In this document: piece after piece, positions 32,392 to 44,856 of the stretch
How the letters are laid out: each line of letters begins with the position of its first letter
Numbering within the stretch: position 1 is the stretch's first letter
Origin: Diabrotica undecimpunctata
Taxonomy: Eukaryota; Arthropoda; Insecta; Coleoptera; Chrysomelidae
Assembly: GCF_040954645.1 (NCBI RefSeq)
Contig: NC_092803.1
Span: forward strand, 78,468,263-78,532,262
Direction of reading: 5' to 3'
DNA: 64,000 nucleotides
Made by a program: the position numbers and the translations under genes
Notes under the pieces: model-generated
The model's database searches: none
The model's input: only the letters and a program-made list of their open reading frames with translations
Told to the model about the DNA's origin: nothing

Positions 32392-32982
32392 GTAATGAGA
32401 TAGTCGCCTACGCACTTTGGTGTATGGCATGTTAAGAAGAAGAATACCTTCGAATATACGAATTATTTTCCTTCGTAGTATATACGGTAATGGGGCCAAT
32501 AAAATAAACACAATCCGAATACTTTTATTTGGGGTCTATAGGTAATATTAAAGTATCCTCTATCAGCATTTCAAATACGATGATGACCTTTTTTGTCCTG
32601 AATATGGTTTTCATATTTATCAAAAATACTCTTTTTAATTATATTTTTTATCCACAAAGTGCAATTCTAAATGGAAATATCGGCACTAAAATGGACCTAA
32701 CACACGAACGTGGTATATTTTGCACATTTCAAATATATTTTAATACACGAGAACAAAAAAAACAATAACTGAAATTGAAACGATATTACAGAACATGAAA
32801 AAGCTTTTGTGGTAATTTTTACAACAGGTTTTTATTTTTTTATTACGTTTTACGGCTTTTAGGGAGAACCCTAATTAAACAGATTTGATTAGGTAACGGG
32901 TACAGTTATTTATAGTTAGTTGTTAGTTATTATTTTTCTAAGTGATGGATTAGACTAATTCTTGATGAAAATTCATTTTATC

Positions 32983-33133
32983 TAACAATAAAACATTGAA
33001 ACCTTTTGTTTTCAACACATTCACAAAATTTATTTTAAATTACTATTACTACAGCTACATTAGAGTAGTAATAATAATTTAAAATAATTTTGTGAAAGTG
33101 TTGAAAACAAAAGTTTTTAAAGTTTTATTGGTA
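32983..33133. repeat. Inverted pair of Penelope-type terminal sequences
   Basis: The left arm (about 32983-33054, TTTGTTTTCAACACATTCAC...) and right arm (about 33064-33133, ...GTGTTGAAAACAAA) are inverted copies of about 70 bp with few mismatches, around a short TAGAG-rich centre. The arm sequence matches the 3' flank of the Penelope-like pieces at 36935, 43620 and 46265. It is therefore a tail-to-tail junction of two such ends. The surroundings (32460-33540) show nothing else. Confidence 0.75.
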
Positions 33134-33560
33134 TTTTATTTTTTATTTAAAAAACTCATTGTCTCCTATTAAGAAATGTAGTTCTTTTAGAAATCCTCTC
33201 CTTTTAAATTAAATGTCTGTTTCGTCCCCCGTTTTTTAAGTGTTTTCTGTGTGTTTCTGTGTGTGTAAAAGTGTCTTAATTTAATTTTAACATAAAAATT
33301 TTTGGACTTTACAATAATTTGCCAGATATTGCAAAAACTTTATCAAAGAAATTTTGATAACTACAAGATTATACAATTGCACACCCACAAATCTGTACAT
33401 CCATTGAAGATCATACAATCTGTCTCCTCAAGAACTTCCCCGTTCACTGTTAAATAATTACAATAGTTGACCTGAGTTCTCCAATCAACAATCCAAGATA
33501 GTTTGAACCATGTTCTTTCAACCATCAATTAATAGTGTACCGGCATCATTTTAACTTTGT

Positions 33561-33614
33561 ATCGTGACCTGAAGATGCTTTGCATATTATAGAAAGCGAA
33601 ACCGGTCGTCCGAT
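33561..33614 (+). ncRNA. Hammerhead-ribozyme-like motif, type I layout
   Basis: The parts are in order. Stem I is ATCG-T-GAC (33561-33568) pairing with GTCCGAT (33608-33614), seven pairs with one bulged T. The core is CTGAAGA (33569-33575) plus one extra T. Stem II is GCTTT (33577-33581) with AAAGC (33593-33597). Then GAAA (33598-33601). Stem III is the self-complementary ACCGGT (33601-33606), with the cleavage residue C at 33607. The stem I pairing makes chance unlikely. As at 6303, the loop-less stem III would need a dimer, as described for Penelope-associated hammerheads. No Penelope ORF is left next to it. Confidence 0.68.
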
Positions 33615-34045
33615 TAGTTAAATTAAATTGATTGTGAGTAAGTCTAACTTATTATTTCTTTTACCTTTTTATTGGTATATTATTTTTTTAGGTTATGAGT
33701 GGTGCAATAAAGTCTTTAACACAAAATATTGAAACAACTTCACAGTCTCGACATCTGTCAATTTAGTACTTTAAAAACCTACAGTTGTTTGTATGTTATT
33801 TGACTTCGAACCACGTTAAAAGGCATAACTCAGTTATAATAAAAGCTAATTATGGATAAACAAGATGCTAAAATTGAAACCGGTGGCTGTTGTCTTTGTC
33901 AACCAAATTAGAGAGACCAGTAGTGTCCTGCTTAGGGTAAGAAAAAGACACTTGATTTAAATATTTCAGTACTACGTTTAGTGTTGTTAATTTTAAGTAT
34001 GTCTTTATGGTTAAGTTTTGGTAAAAGTTAAGCAATATTTCAATA

Positions 34046-34290
34046 ATTCCATCATCATCATCATCGTCACTGTACTACAGAACTTAAAGGATCTCGACAC
34101 TCAAGCTTTCTGCTCCATTCTAGTCTGTCTCCTGCTTTGGTTTTCCAGTTAGCAGCACCGATCTTTCAGCATATTCACCTTAGCTTTGGTCTGTATTTTC
34201 TTCTTATTCCCACCGACTGCGCTGTTACAATTCTTCTTATCATATTCGACTCTGTGGACAAGGCTATATGTCCTTTCCAATGCAAACTGG
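34046..34290 (-). pseudogene. Non-LTR C-terminal tail relic
   Basis: The minus strand reads TESNMIRRIVTAQSVGIRRK, a degraded RPKLR block, and KIGAANWKTKAGDRLEWSRKL, the C-terminal tail of an RT element, ending with a (GAT)n simple repeat at 34046-34060. The rest of the element is missing. From 34291 to 35860 I see no gene; a 72-codon frame at 34687-34905 (minus) has no motif. Confidence 0.6.
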
Positions 34291-35364
34291 TTCGCTAGAT
34301 TATGGTGGTAATATCTTTTCCACCAAATTTATGCTTGTAAATATTTTGTAGTTTTGTAACGTTTCAATCAACCAATTGAACATGACACCAAGCTCCACTT
34401 GGTACTTGTCCCCCGTACTATATTATTCCAAAACCATCTCACTAAATTATAAATATTTTTAGTAGCCATTCCACCCTATGCAAATTTTTATTCGCTCTCT
34501 TTTCAATCATATTACTACAATGATTCCACAATGAAAGTTTAGTCACACAAATTGGTTAGTGTCTTAGCCGTATACACGGGTAAGTATCTTTTACTAGATT
34601 TAGGCCTCTGTTTTTTACTTATTTTCTTTGCTGAAAACATTTTCACTTTAATTTTTTTTATATGTACCTATATTACCTTATTTTCTTTAATATCTTATTG
34701 ATAAAATCTTTTCCGATAAATTTATTTTTATTAATGCCACGCTCTGATCAGAGATTTTGCTGAGATCGTTTTTCTCTGAATACTCAGCTTTATTTCTGAT
34801 CGGGTTTTTCTTTTGGGAGAAAACTAATCTTTGTATGAATTTTCCAGCCACTACCGTGGAGAGCAAGCAATAGCCAACCACACTACCTTGAGAAGCAAAC
34901 AACATCCAACTCTACTACCTTAAATCCACTGATGCATAAGAATATAATTTGAAACCCATTTACCACCATGGGGACAAAAATTATTGCTGTAATCTAGACC
35001 AAAACCCCCCTTAGCCCAACCAACAACCACCGATAGCGGATAACTTCCATAAAGAAGGAACCCTTCCTGGATAACTGAACGACTCCTTCAGAATAAACTA
35101 AAGCTGAGTACTTTTTATACTTAAATTATTTTTTACCGGCAACCGGCAGAAAGTTTAAAAATTTATTTTTGTTTCACATTCATAATAATATGAATTCTGT
35201 TTATTATTATTTAATAAATATATATACCTTTACTATGACTTCGTAAGTTTTTTTATTTTCTGTACCTTTCTGGGATTGGTATGGGGAATGAATGAACAGG
35301 GAACGAACACAGGGCTGAGCAGTCGGGCAGAGCACCATTCTGATGGATGGAACGGTGGGCGTTT

Positions 35365-35440
35365 TTCTCTTGAATATCCTGGGAGGGATATTCAAGAGAA
35401 TATCCTTGAATATCCTTGAATATCCTGAAGGGATATTCGA
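35365..35440. repeat. Short palindrome plus TTGAATATCC tandem repeat
   Basis: Positions 35365-35400 form a perfect hairpin (TTCTCTTGAATATCC and its complement around TGGGAG). Three to four copies of TATCCTTGAA or TATCCTGAAG follow directly, ending in another inverted copy (GGATATTC). Confidence 0.75.
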
Positions 35441-35879
35441 ATAATTTTCCTATCGTTTCTTCTAGCAGTGTGGTGTTGCATAACGTATTGCAGTGTGGTG
35501 TTGCTTAATATGAATATACGTTACGTTTAAAGTTATATCTAAGCCCTTACATTCCATTTTCACAGGCCGCTTTAAATATTTTGCATAAAACCTTTCTTTT
35601 AAAAATTGAGAGGAAGGAGGATCCATTCAGGGTTTTGGTTAGGGTCTATGCCTCTGATGTAAATGTGAGAACCGGAATTATAAGTGTTACATGAGTTTTT
35701 TAAAATAGTCGTTTGTTAGCAAGTACTTTAATAGGCCGTGATAACAAATATTTTAAATTATTATCTGCCTTTTTATTTCCTTTTATGTGTTATTATAAAA
35801 AATATATTTAAAACCCAGATGATAACAAATTCGCATAAGAAAAGATAACGATACAGTTGAACTTCTTCGTCCTGTAAGA

Positions 35880-36375
35880 CGGACTTGAGCAGTCTTCGGC
35901 AAGTTTAACGATATTTTAAAATCGTCCGACATCTCAATATGTCTTAAAAGAAAAACCTTTAATCAGTGTATTTTGCCAGTGTTGACTTACGAAGCGGAAA
36001 CGTTGACTATGACAAGGAGAACAGTGAAAAAGATCGGTGTAGCTCAAAGGTCAAAGGATCGTGCTATGTTGAACGTTTCAATACAAGGCAAGATCCCAAA
36101 CCACTAGTTACGACGAAGATCAGGAGTGGCTGATGCTGTAGAAAGAATTACAACACTGAAGTGGAACTGGGCATGTTATGTGGCTCGAATGACACATAAG
36201 AGATGGAGAAAACGGAAACTGAAATGGAGACCAAGAGATAATGCCTACCGAAGCAGAGGTAGTCCACCAACTCATTGGACTGACGATCTAAAACGTTGCC
36301 ATATAAATTAGATACAAGAGGCACAAGATCAAAACAGATGGAAAATTATGAGGGAGATCTATGTATAGCAGTAGA
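35880..36375 (+). pseudogene. RTE-like C-terminal fragment
   Basis: After LKRKTFNQCILPVLTYEAETLT (normally TYG-x-E-T-W) and VAQRSKDRAMLNVS, a stop is followed by VADAVERITTLKWNWACYVARM and RSRGSPPTHWTDDLKR, ending near REIYV. This is the same tail group as at 14.34 and 21.7 kb. The Penelope-like fragment begins directly after it, so the two are joined or nested. Confidence 0.8.
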
Positions 36376-36990
36376 CAAGAAAAATCATCAATTCATCATC
36401 CCATCTTACACAACATAAATTGGCAGCCTACCATAGCATATTTCATAGATAAAAAAAAGAAGAGAATAATACCAGCTTTTAGAACAAATAGCAACTTGGA
36501 GAAATATATCAAAAACAACAAGAGCCAAAAGAAATAGCTGTTAGACAGTGTTTTAAACACACTTAAATGTGGTGACTGCCCAAAAACTTACATTGGTCAA
36601 ACCGGAGAATTTTTAACAAACGTTAGCAAAACATAAAAGGGTTTTCTTTCAATAATAGAAGAACAGATTCTACGTACGCACTTCACCTTCTAGACCAGAA
36701 TCATTATTTTACAGACAAATTTCAAATTATTTTCTTTCAAAAGAGAGGCCTTAAGCTATCTTTATTAGAATCTATGGAAATTAACAAACTAAGAAATCCA
36801 GACATAATTCTGAATGACCAACAAAAAGTTCTCCCGTCCACATCGTATTCGGTTAAAGACTATAAAGTGTAAACACATAACAAAAATAGATCACTTGAGA
36901 AAGGCACGCTACCGAAACAACTGTAGCAATAATAATTTTAATCAATTTTGTGGAAGTTTTGAAAACAAAAAGTTTTCAGTGTTTTGACAC
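36376..36990 (+). pseudogene. Penelope-like element, GIY-YIG endonuclease end and 3' repeat
   Basis: The C-terminal part of a Penelope-like protein. LKCGDCPKTYIGQTGEFLT is the GIY-YIG endonuclease core (family: VYKLKCG-x-CPK-x-YIGQTGR). After a frameshift come SLLESMEINKLRNPDIIL and VKDYKV before the stop. The 3' part contains CACTTGAGAAAGGCACGC and CCGAAACAACTGTAGC, then AATTTTGTGGAAGTTTTGAA, which are shared with the copies at 43.6, 46.2 and 47.8 kb. RT is missing and there are stops, so it is dead. Confidence 0.82.
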
Positions 36991-38257
36991 ATATCTTGTA
37001 TGCGGTATTTAGGAGTATTATTTTGCCGTAATTATAGCATTTTAATTGATTTTCCTTTTTATGCAACGGATATATTAAGCCTAAGCTCCAGCCTCAGGTA
37101 TTTGCTTCTCAGTTATCCAATATAATTCTACATTTGCTTTGCACACTTTGTGCACAAAGCTAGTGTGCCAAAAAAATATTCATCTAACGACTTTGTTTTT
37201 GGCATTTTTAAAACTATAGCCAAAAAATGATGCCAAAACTTAATCTGTTTCCTAAATCTTGCTTAAAACATTCTTAAAATTGCGAATTATCTGTTTATAT
37301 TGTATCAAAGAATCTGCAAATAAATCTATAATATTTTAATATAATACACTACTACTCCTACTAATATTGTTAATTTTCTAGCCATATTATAAACAAAATA
37401 GTAGCGGACAGTTAACTGTTATATATTTTACATGCAACACCTGACTATATTAATTTTAGGATTTAAACCGACTTATTACTTCTTTCACTGGTCTCTACTG
37501 AGACCTCTTGTCATTTATCTTATTTCTTAAGACCAGCATTTCTCTTTAATCTAAAAGTTATATTCCTATGCTCTATTATATTCTCATGATAAGCACCGCA
37601 TTAACTGCTTACTATATCTTTTATCACTTAGTCAAATGGTGTGATCTTCGAATCTCTATTAGTCCCTTACTTTGGCCAGTTATCTGTTAACTTTTATAAA
37701 TGATTTGTTCTAAATAGTTTATTAAAATTTCAATGGTATAATTTTGACAAATGTTGTCATTGCCACAAATTGACTAAAGAAACACAAAATTAAAACATAA
37801 CTCTTCACTTATAAGTTCCACTTATCATGTTTCATTTTTGCTGTTTGTTGTATGTTAATATTTTCATTATTTTTAAAAATTACCCGCAACTGACATTCAA
37901 TTATAGCAATAGATTTATTCCATTCATTGTTTTCATAATATAAGTGCTCATATATTTGTTAAAGTATCCTACTGTTCTGGTTTGAATTATAAACAATGGG
38001 AGTTTACCCGTATTACGCTAATGATTTCGTTGTTGAAATTATTTAGCATTTATTGATCAATAACAATAACTACAATATAACCAGCCATATACGCTTTGAA
38101 ATATAGAATTATGAATTTTTGATACATTGTAGTTGAGTACAAATGAACAATTGTGTTTGTGGACTAGACTGTTTGAAAATAACGATTTTAGAGTAAATTC
38201 TTCACTCTAAAATGTTTATAGCATGTTCATTATATTGGTGGAAACTATATATATAAA
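36991..38257. other. AT-rich stretch without recognised features
   Basis: No coding or repeat signature was found apart from homopolymer and AT runs. Confidence 0.5.
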
Positions 38258-38283
38258 TACATATATATATATATATATATATA

Positions 38284-38322
<39 letters not shown>
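38258..38322. repeat. (TA)n microsatellite
   Basis: Two TA runs separated by a short TTTAATA segment near 38284. Confidence 0.9.
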
Positions 38323-38326
<4 letters not shown>

Positions 38327-38519
38327 CTAGAACTAAGATTAATACTACTACGAAAATCTACTCAGTAGTGAAAGTGAATTAATTGGTGATGAGTGTGGTA
38401 GTGTCTTTAGGCTCGAGAGACTAAGACCTCGGAAGCCCTGAAGAAGACATCAGAGAGGATGTCGAAAGTTCGGCATAATGATAATCTACGCAGTTCAACC
38501 CGGAAGACTGGTGAGTTTA

Positions 38520-40555
38520 TCATCATCATCATATCACGAGGGTCCTACGGCGATTGCCGCTTCCCGCATTTCAGCCTCCATCTTTTCCTGTCTCTCCAAT
38601 CTCCCTCTTCTAAGCCTCTAGATTGCATTGTTTTTGTAATTTCCCTTCTCCAGGAATTTGGTGGTCTTCCCCTTTTTCTTCTTTCTGGCGGAACATACAT
38701 TAAGGCTTTCTTTGACCACCGCTCCTCCTCCATCTCATCACGTGACCATACCATTGTAATTGCCTTCCTTGTATTCTATCTGAAAAAGTATCTCTAAATC
38801 CTGTACGGTTTCGTATTTTCTTATTCCTGATAAGATAATCCATTTCAACAACGTCTACTTTATCTCGTTGATTCTTTGTCATCGTCCAACATTCGGCATC
38901 ATATGTGGTAATTGGTTCTACAAGTGCTCTGTGTACGCGAAGTTTGGTATGCATTTTTATTTTATTAGACCACAGTAATGAATTCAGTATTCGGATGCAT
39001 TTTTTCCCTTGGGTTATTCGGTTTTGGACATCTATCTTAACTCTGCCATCTGCTGATATGCCACACTACTTCTTTCGTCACGCTTTTCAATTATTTGTCG
39101 TAGGATAAATATATTATGAAGGCACGATCTCCCGGTAAGAAAGCCGCTTTGTTCTTCAATATCTTGTATCTGTCTTTTAACCCTCTTCTTTAATATTCTG
39201 CCGTACAACCGGCCCACAGAGCTCGTCACACTAATACCTCTATAATTGGAACAGTCTCTATTATTCCCTCTCTTATATATGGAGCTTATATAAGATTTAT
39301 TCCAATCTTTAGGAATTTCCTGGTCTCCACACATACATTTATTGAAACGGTCTACTATTAATTCTAAGAGTGCAGTCTTCCCATATTTAACCAGCTCCAT
39401 GGGAATGTCTCCAGGCCCTGCGGCTTTTGTGTTTTTAACCTCTTTTAAGGTTTCCGTCAATTCAGATAATGTTATTATAGGGATTTCCTGTTTTTCGTCT
39501 CTGTTGTCTATTAATTCCCTTATCTTTTCCCATCTGTACTCTACTCTATCCTCTTTCAGCAGTTTCGTATAATATTCTTCCCATTGATTTAACTTTATGA
39601 GAGAAATGTTGTCTTCATTTTTCTCATTTTTCCTAAACTGCTTTAATGTTTTCCAAGCTTGTGCCACTTTTGTTCCACCCATAAATCTGTCCAGTTCATC
39701 ACACTTAGCCTCCCAGTTTATATTTTTCGCCTTATCCACGTCTTTTTTAACTTCTCTATTCCATTTAGCGTATATTTCTCTGTCTTGAGGATCTTTTGAT
39801 TGAAGCCATATGTGATATGCTTGTTTTTTCTTGAGAACTTTCTCTTCTATTTCCGTTGACAACCATTCAGGTTTTCCTGTTTTCCGATTTTCAACTTTTC
39901 CCAGTACTTTATTTGCCGCTTCATGAATATATTTTTTAATTACCTCATACATACTTTCAGGGTCTAAGTCCTTTGTTTCTATATTTTTTAATTTCTGAGC
40001 TATTCTAATTTTATATAAGAACTTTGTCGAAGCTTGTTTAAAGCTTTCCAGGTTATATTTTATGTTTTCTATGGTTGTTCCTATGTCTGTTACTTCATCA
40101 TTTTTGTGACTTGACTGTTCTCTCTTAAATGTCACCATTACTTTTGCAATAATCATATGGTGGTCACTTCCACATTCTGGCCCTCTAAACACCTTCACGT
40201 CCTTCGTTTTTTAGTTTAGAATCTTTACGCTGAATGAAATAGTCAATTATTGATTTTAAATTCCTGGTAGGCTGCGTCCATGTAAATTTGTGTATATTCT
40301 TATGGGGGAAGAAACCATTTAATATTTTTAAAGAATGTGCCTCGCAAAAATCTATTAATCTTTGACCATTGTCGTTCAGAATGTCTTCTCCATATTTCCC
40401 TATTATTTCACTGTTGGAGCTCTTTCCAGTTCTTGCATTATGATCACCTAAGATCCAAATTTCTTTCTTCTTATTAATTGTGGCTAGGACAGTTGTTAAC
40501 TTGTTAAAGTACTCTTCCTTGTCGGTGAGTTTCTTTTAATTTCTATTACCTCATT
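38520..40555 (-). pseudogene. RTE/CR1-like non-LTR element with deleted RT core
   Basis: The minus strand starts inside the endonuclease at about 40.55 kb (EIWILGDHNARTG, KFTWTQPTRNLKSIIDYF; a frameshift near 40200; then ECGSDHHMII). A long open stretch from 40198 to 39032 then holds the linker and RT start: NTKAAGPGDIPMELVKYGKT, IPKDWNKSYISSIYKRGNNR, CSNYRGISVTSSVGRLYGRI and EEQSGFLTGRSCLHNIFILR. At about 39060 it jumps straight to post-catalytic sequence (KIDVQNRITQGKKC, then VEPITTYDAECWTMTK and LQWYGHVMRW, and KRGRPPNSWRREI). So the segment with the catalytic aspartates is gone. A (GAT)n tail lies at 38532-38518. It is 5' truncated as well. Confidence 0.85.
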
Positions 40556-43555
40556 TGACTGTCAGTATAGCCTAATTATAATTTTTTAAAAAGGAAAATC
40601 CAATACAAAAAATACTAAATCGAACAAACGTAATACCTTATAAACATAATTACTAAAAAATCAGGTTTCGTCTTTTTATTTATAAAAAGACGAGGTTAAA
40701 GCTAAGACGACAGCCCAAGGTTGTAGAGACTCCGAGAAGTAAGAAAATTGTTTGCTTTCGCTCTTTTCTTGTCAGAGTTAAGTATCAATTGGTCTTTATG
40801 AGAGAAATAATTTCGAACAGCGACTTTATAATTTTATGGACGTTGGTAGATATCATTTTGAACATTTAAGCATATAGCAATAGTTATAGCTGATGAATTA
40901 CTGTTTGGAATTATGAATTTATTAATTTAAAGTTTAGTTCGTTTTATTTACACTGCATTTAATAATGTTTGCTGTTAATGTTGTAAATTTTGTTTTAATG
41001 TAGTTTTTGACATGCCTGGAAATTGACACTAGGCGTTACGTTTAGCTTTTAAAAGTTGAAACACTTTAAATAAACTGATATTTTGTGTGAGTGTCTAAGA
41101 GATGGCCTAAGACATAGTCTGTTAGCCACAGGATTCATTTTTATTCATACAGATATAGGTACATAGTAGAATTTTTTGAATTATTTGAGTAGTAGAAAAA
41201 AAATATGACCCCTTTACAATAAAAATCGACCTGTTTAAAATCGATCCTATACATCTTGCCTTCACAAAATTTGTTTCCTTTATCAGGATATGCTAAAAAA
41301 ATATGAATTTAATTGTTTTATTAGTAAATACAATAAAATTAAAATGAAAAAACAGTGTATCAAATAAGCTCAGAAACTTACAGCATAAGGTTAATTAATT
41401 CAATTTTGACTATCACAAAACATTAAAATTAATAAAATTAAATTCTTATTCTATTAGTTACTAGTTACGTGTCAGACGAGGACGCGTTAGAGAAGAATTA
41501 TCCAGTGAATGTTAGAAAAGGGGGCTCTAACTCTCCATGTACCTGGTTAATGAACGTGTATAATTCTATGCCCAAAGACATTTTAGTCCAGTCGTCAGAG
41601 ATTTGACCCCTAAAAGTCATACGACCAAGCTGAATTTTGCAGATAATATCACTTTGAGACCCCAAAAAAATTGCAAAAAAGTTTACCAGTTTTACCCTCG
41701 TGCTTCTTTCTAAAACCCTTCTCGTATAGGGGTAAAACCTAAAAAAAATTGATTTACAAAGAACCTGTACGCGCCGTAGAAAAAATGTATTAAATAAAAA
41801 ATGTAGCTGAAATGATTTTGAACATAAATGTTAATTAGCACTTCTGCCAGAATAAACAGTTCTTTAAGAAATAACGCTTGAAGCAACCGGCGGTTTTTGA
41901 ATGTCAGTTGCGTGAGCGAAATTTCTGTTAATAAAAATGTGTATCAAGTCGACGATAAAAATCCGATATCTTTTGATTAGAGTGTCTTATTTACAAAAAT
42001 CAAAATGCTCTTTAAATGAGAAGAGGGCATCTTTATTGTGAACTTTTTGTATTTTGTCGCAAATTAAATCAGTTTCTATAAATATAATCAAAATATAAAC
42101 ATTGCGCGATTTTTGCCTTTTTTACAATTCTCGTGAGATCAATAAAATGTATTACTTTAATTGACCGGTTTTAGTGAAATTTTGATTTTAAGAGCTCAGT
42201 CTTCAAAACGTATAACATGAAATTTGAATTTTGAGTTGTGACAACAAATATAAGGCATTTTAAATATGACTAAAAAACGCAGAATTTTAACGTTTACATT
42301 CCACACTATCGTACATCAAGGGAAATACCTCCAAGAAGATAGTTTTGAATGAAATTTGTAGCAAAAGATAAATAGTTTTAAAAAACTTATTAGCTTCATT
42401 GAAAAAGAGCAGTTTTAGATAGTTTTTTATTCATGCCTTCAGATTCGTTTTTACTATTTTTTCTTCAAAAAGTAGTTGGCGCCCTCTGTTTTTCTTTTCT
42501 TTCTCTTTCTGTCCCGTAGAATAAATATTCGCCCTCTCTCTTTCTGTCCGGTAGACTAGATATTCTGTTCCATGTTGACAGAAAAACTATTTCTATCATA
42601 GGCTTACGTGTTATATCATCTCTGCTAAATTCATTTCAATCTCATACTTAGTTTCTGTCAATCAGATTTTCTGACATAGTGGTATATTTTTTTGCCTGTT
42701 TCTACAATTTATAAAAGAACGCAAAAATTATTATAAGCTTCATTTTTTGGTCTACAAAATTCTCTTGGGTTTATTGACCACATTGGCTGAATATATATGA
42801 TATTCACGGTTTATTGACCATATCCAAATTTTATTGGCTGAATTAATTGGTATTATGAAAATCTATTGACCATTGGAGGACCTAACCATTTAATTGAGAG
42901 TTATTCAAACATGGAGCCATTCTCTCATTCTAAGAGTACGGTTTATTCTACATAAAAAATGCTAATGCCTAAAAAAACATTTTTATATTTAAAATTAAAT
43001 TCGACTTGTATATTTTGTATAACAGAACAAATTTTCTCTAAAACAATAACCATTGCAATAATCTGAATAGAACCATTACTCATGCGATAACCTTAAACCC
43101 GTATTGTTCCTTTAATTGATGTTGCAAACAGTTGGGATTATTCAAGTTTTCAGTAATTTGTGAGAGTATTACACATTCCAATTCTAGAGTTTATGCACCT
43201 TCATATGCGTTGTTGCTAAAATTACAGCTAGCAAATAATGGTATTCTATGCACTCATAAGCGCACTTTGAACATTTATGGTAAGATATGGGTACATAAAT
43301 TATTATGCAACAGAATGAAATAATCTTCGTTGCAGAATATAACAAATAAGCCGAAAAGCTTATTCTGGATTATTCTTGCAAGAAACTAACAATTCAATAT
43401 GGCTTAATGTTGAATAGATACAAATCCTTTAATACAAAAATATACCACATAATTCATGTGAAGTTGATAACGTGGTGTCGAAATAGCAGTATTTTTTTTT
43501 ATTAAATTTAAGACGCATCAACCTATGCGGGTATTAGCGCCGCTTAGTCATACAA
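40556..43555. other. 3 kb AT-rich region without recognised gene
   Basis: No element signature was found. Small structures only: a perfect hairpin TCGTCTTTTTAT/ATAAAAAGACGA at about 40668-40694; a near-duplicate phrase (CTCTTTCTGTCCCGTAGAATA and CTCTTTCTGTCCGGTAGACTA) at 42504-42563; and three copies of TTTATTGACCA or TCTATTGACCA with GGCTGAAT at 42768-42875. The GC-richer patch at 41460-41780 looks like part of an interspersed repeat that I cannot name. Confidence 0.45.
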
Positions 43556-43559
43556 AGAT

Positions 43560-43985
43560 ATTTTTTTAAGTGATGGATTCGACCGTTACTTGATGGAAAT
43601 TCAAATTATATAACTGAAAACTTTCTTTTCAAAACTTCCACAAAATTTATTATAAAATTTCATCACTACAGCTATTTCGGCAGAGTGCCTTTCTCAAGTA
43701 ATCTATTTTTGGTCATGTTTACACTTTATAATCTTTAACTAAATAATTTGAGGACGGGAGAACTGAAATTTATGAATCGATTTGTACTGTTTCTATTGTA
43801 AATTCAATATGACTATGAAGCGAATTATTATACCATAAAAATTGGTCAAGTTGCCTGTTAGTTCCTGTAAAACATACCAGTACATCGTCTACGTATCTCC
43901 ACTAATATAAAAACTGTTTGATTACGGGATGTTTTGAAATCTTTGTCTCTAGGTGATACATAAAATGCAGGAATAACAGTGCAGG
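43560..43985 (-). pseudogene. Penelope-like fragment, minus strand (RT piece joined to 3' end)
   Basis: On the minus strand the RT motif appears as WRYVDDVLVCFTGTNRQLDQ at about 43.90-43.84 kb, with HSHIEFTIETVQ downstream. The sequence then jumps to the end of the ORF (VKDYKV, about 43.74 kb) and the 3' repeat (ACTTGAGAAAGGCACTCTGC, AATTTTGTGGAAGTTTTGAA). So a deletion removed the rest of the RT and the GIY-YIG domain. It is head-to-head with the plus-strand copy that starts at about 43986. Confidence 0.75.
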
Positions 43986-44622
43986 TAATCCTCTAAACCA
44001 ATTACTATCAGATATTTTTATGGATCATCTAGACTTTCACAAACATTTCAAAACATTCCGTATTCAAACAGTTTTTGTATTGGTGTAGATACGTAGACAA
44101 TGTACTGGTATGCTTTACAGCAGCTACCAGGCAACTTGACCAATTTTTATCGTATATTAATTCGCTCCATAGTCTTATTGAATTAACAATGGAAACGGAA
44201 CAAAATCAATCCATAATTTTTTTGGATTTAAAAATTATCAAACTTAAAAACAAACCTACCCGGAGTTCTCCGTATTTCATAAACCTACCCATACTAACAC
44301 GACTCTACACAATTCATCATCCAATCCTACACAACATAAACTTGTAGCCTATCATAGCTTGTTACATAGATTAACAGAAATGCCGATATCAAAATGCAAC
44401 TTTGAGACATAATTAAATATTATTAAGCAAATAGCAGTAAACAATGGGTACAACGAACAAACAACCAATCAAATTTTAAATCAAAAACTACACAAGAAAT
44501 CCCTGAAATTAGTATTTCCACCACCAGAGAAAAAACATAGTACCTTCTGCTCGATTACATATACAGGAAAAATATCAACAAAAATAGCCAAACACATAAA
44601 AAAGAAAGAAATAACACCAGCT

Positions 44623-44856
44623 TTGACAACAAACTACAATTTAGGCAAAGATAATAAAAATAACAAGAGGCAAAATAAAAAGCACTTACACAGTGGTGTA
44701 TACAAACTTAAATGTGGCGCCTGTCCAAAAACTTTCATTGGTCAAACTGGTAGAACTTTTAACAAACGTATAGCAGAACATAAAAGGGCTTTCAATAATA
44801 GAAAACCAGATTCTTTATTCGCACCTCTTCTTCTAGATCATAATCAATCTTTTGTT
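44623..44856 (+). pseudogene. GIY-YIG endonuclease domain of the Penelope-like element
   Basis: This is the part that nicks target DNA in Penelope-like elements. Visible are GVYKLKCGACPKTFIGQTGR (GVY for GIY, FIG for YIG), the R-x3-E-H motif in KRIAEHKRAF, and the end ...LLDHNQSF, where the non-LTR insertion cuts in. The domain is otherwise well kept. Confidence 0.85.

Noticed and set aside
32983..33133. A stand-alone MITE with 70 bp TIRs
   Set aside because: The arm sequence matches the 3' ends of nearby Penelope-like copies, so an inverted pair of those ends is the simpler reading.
34687..34905. A 72-codon minus-strand frame
   Set aside because: No recognisable motif and no supporting context.
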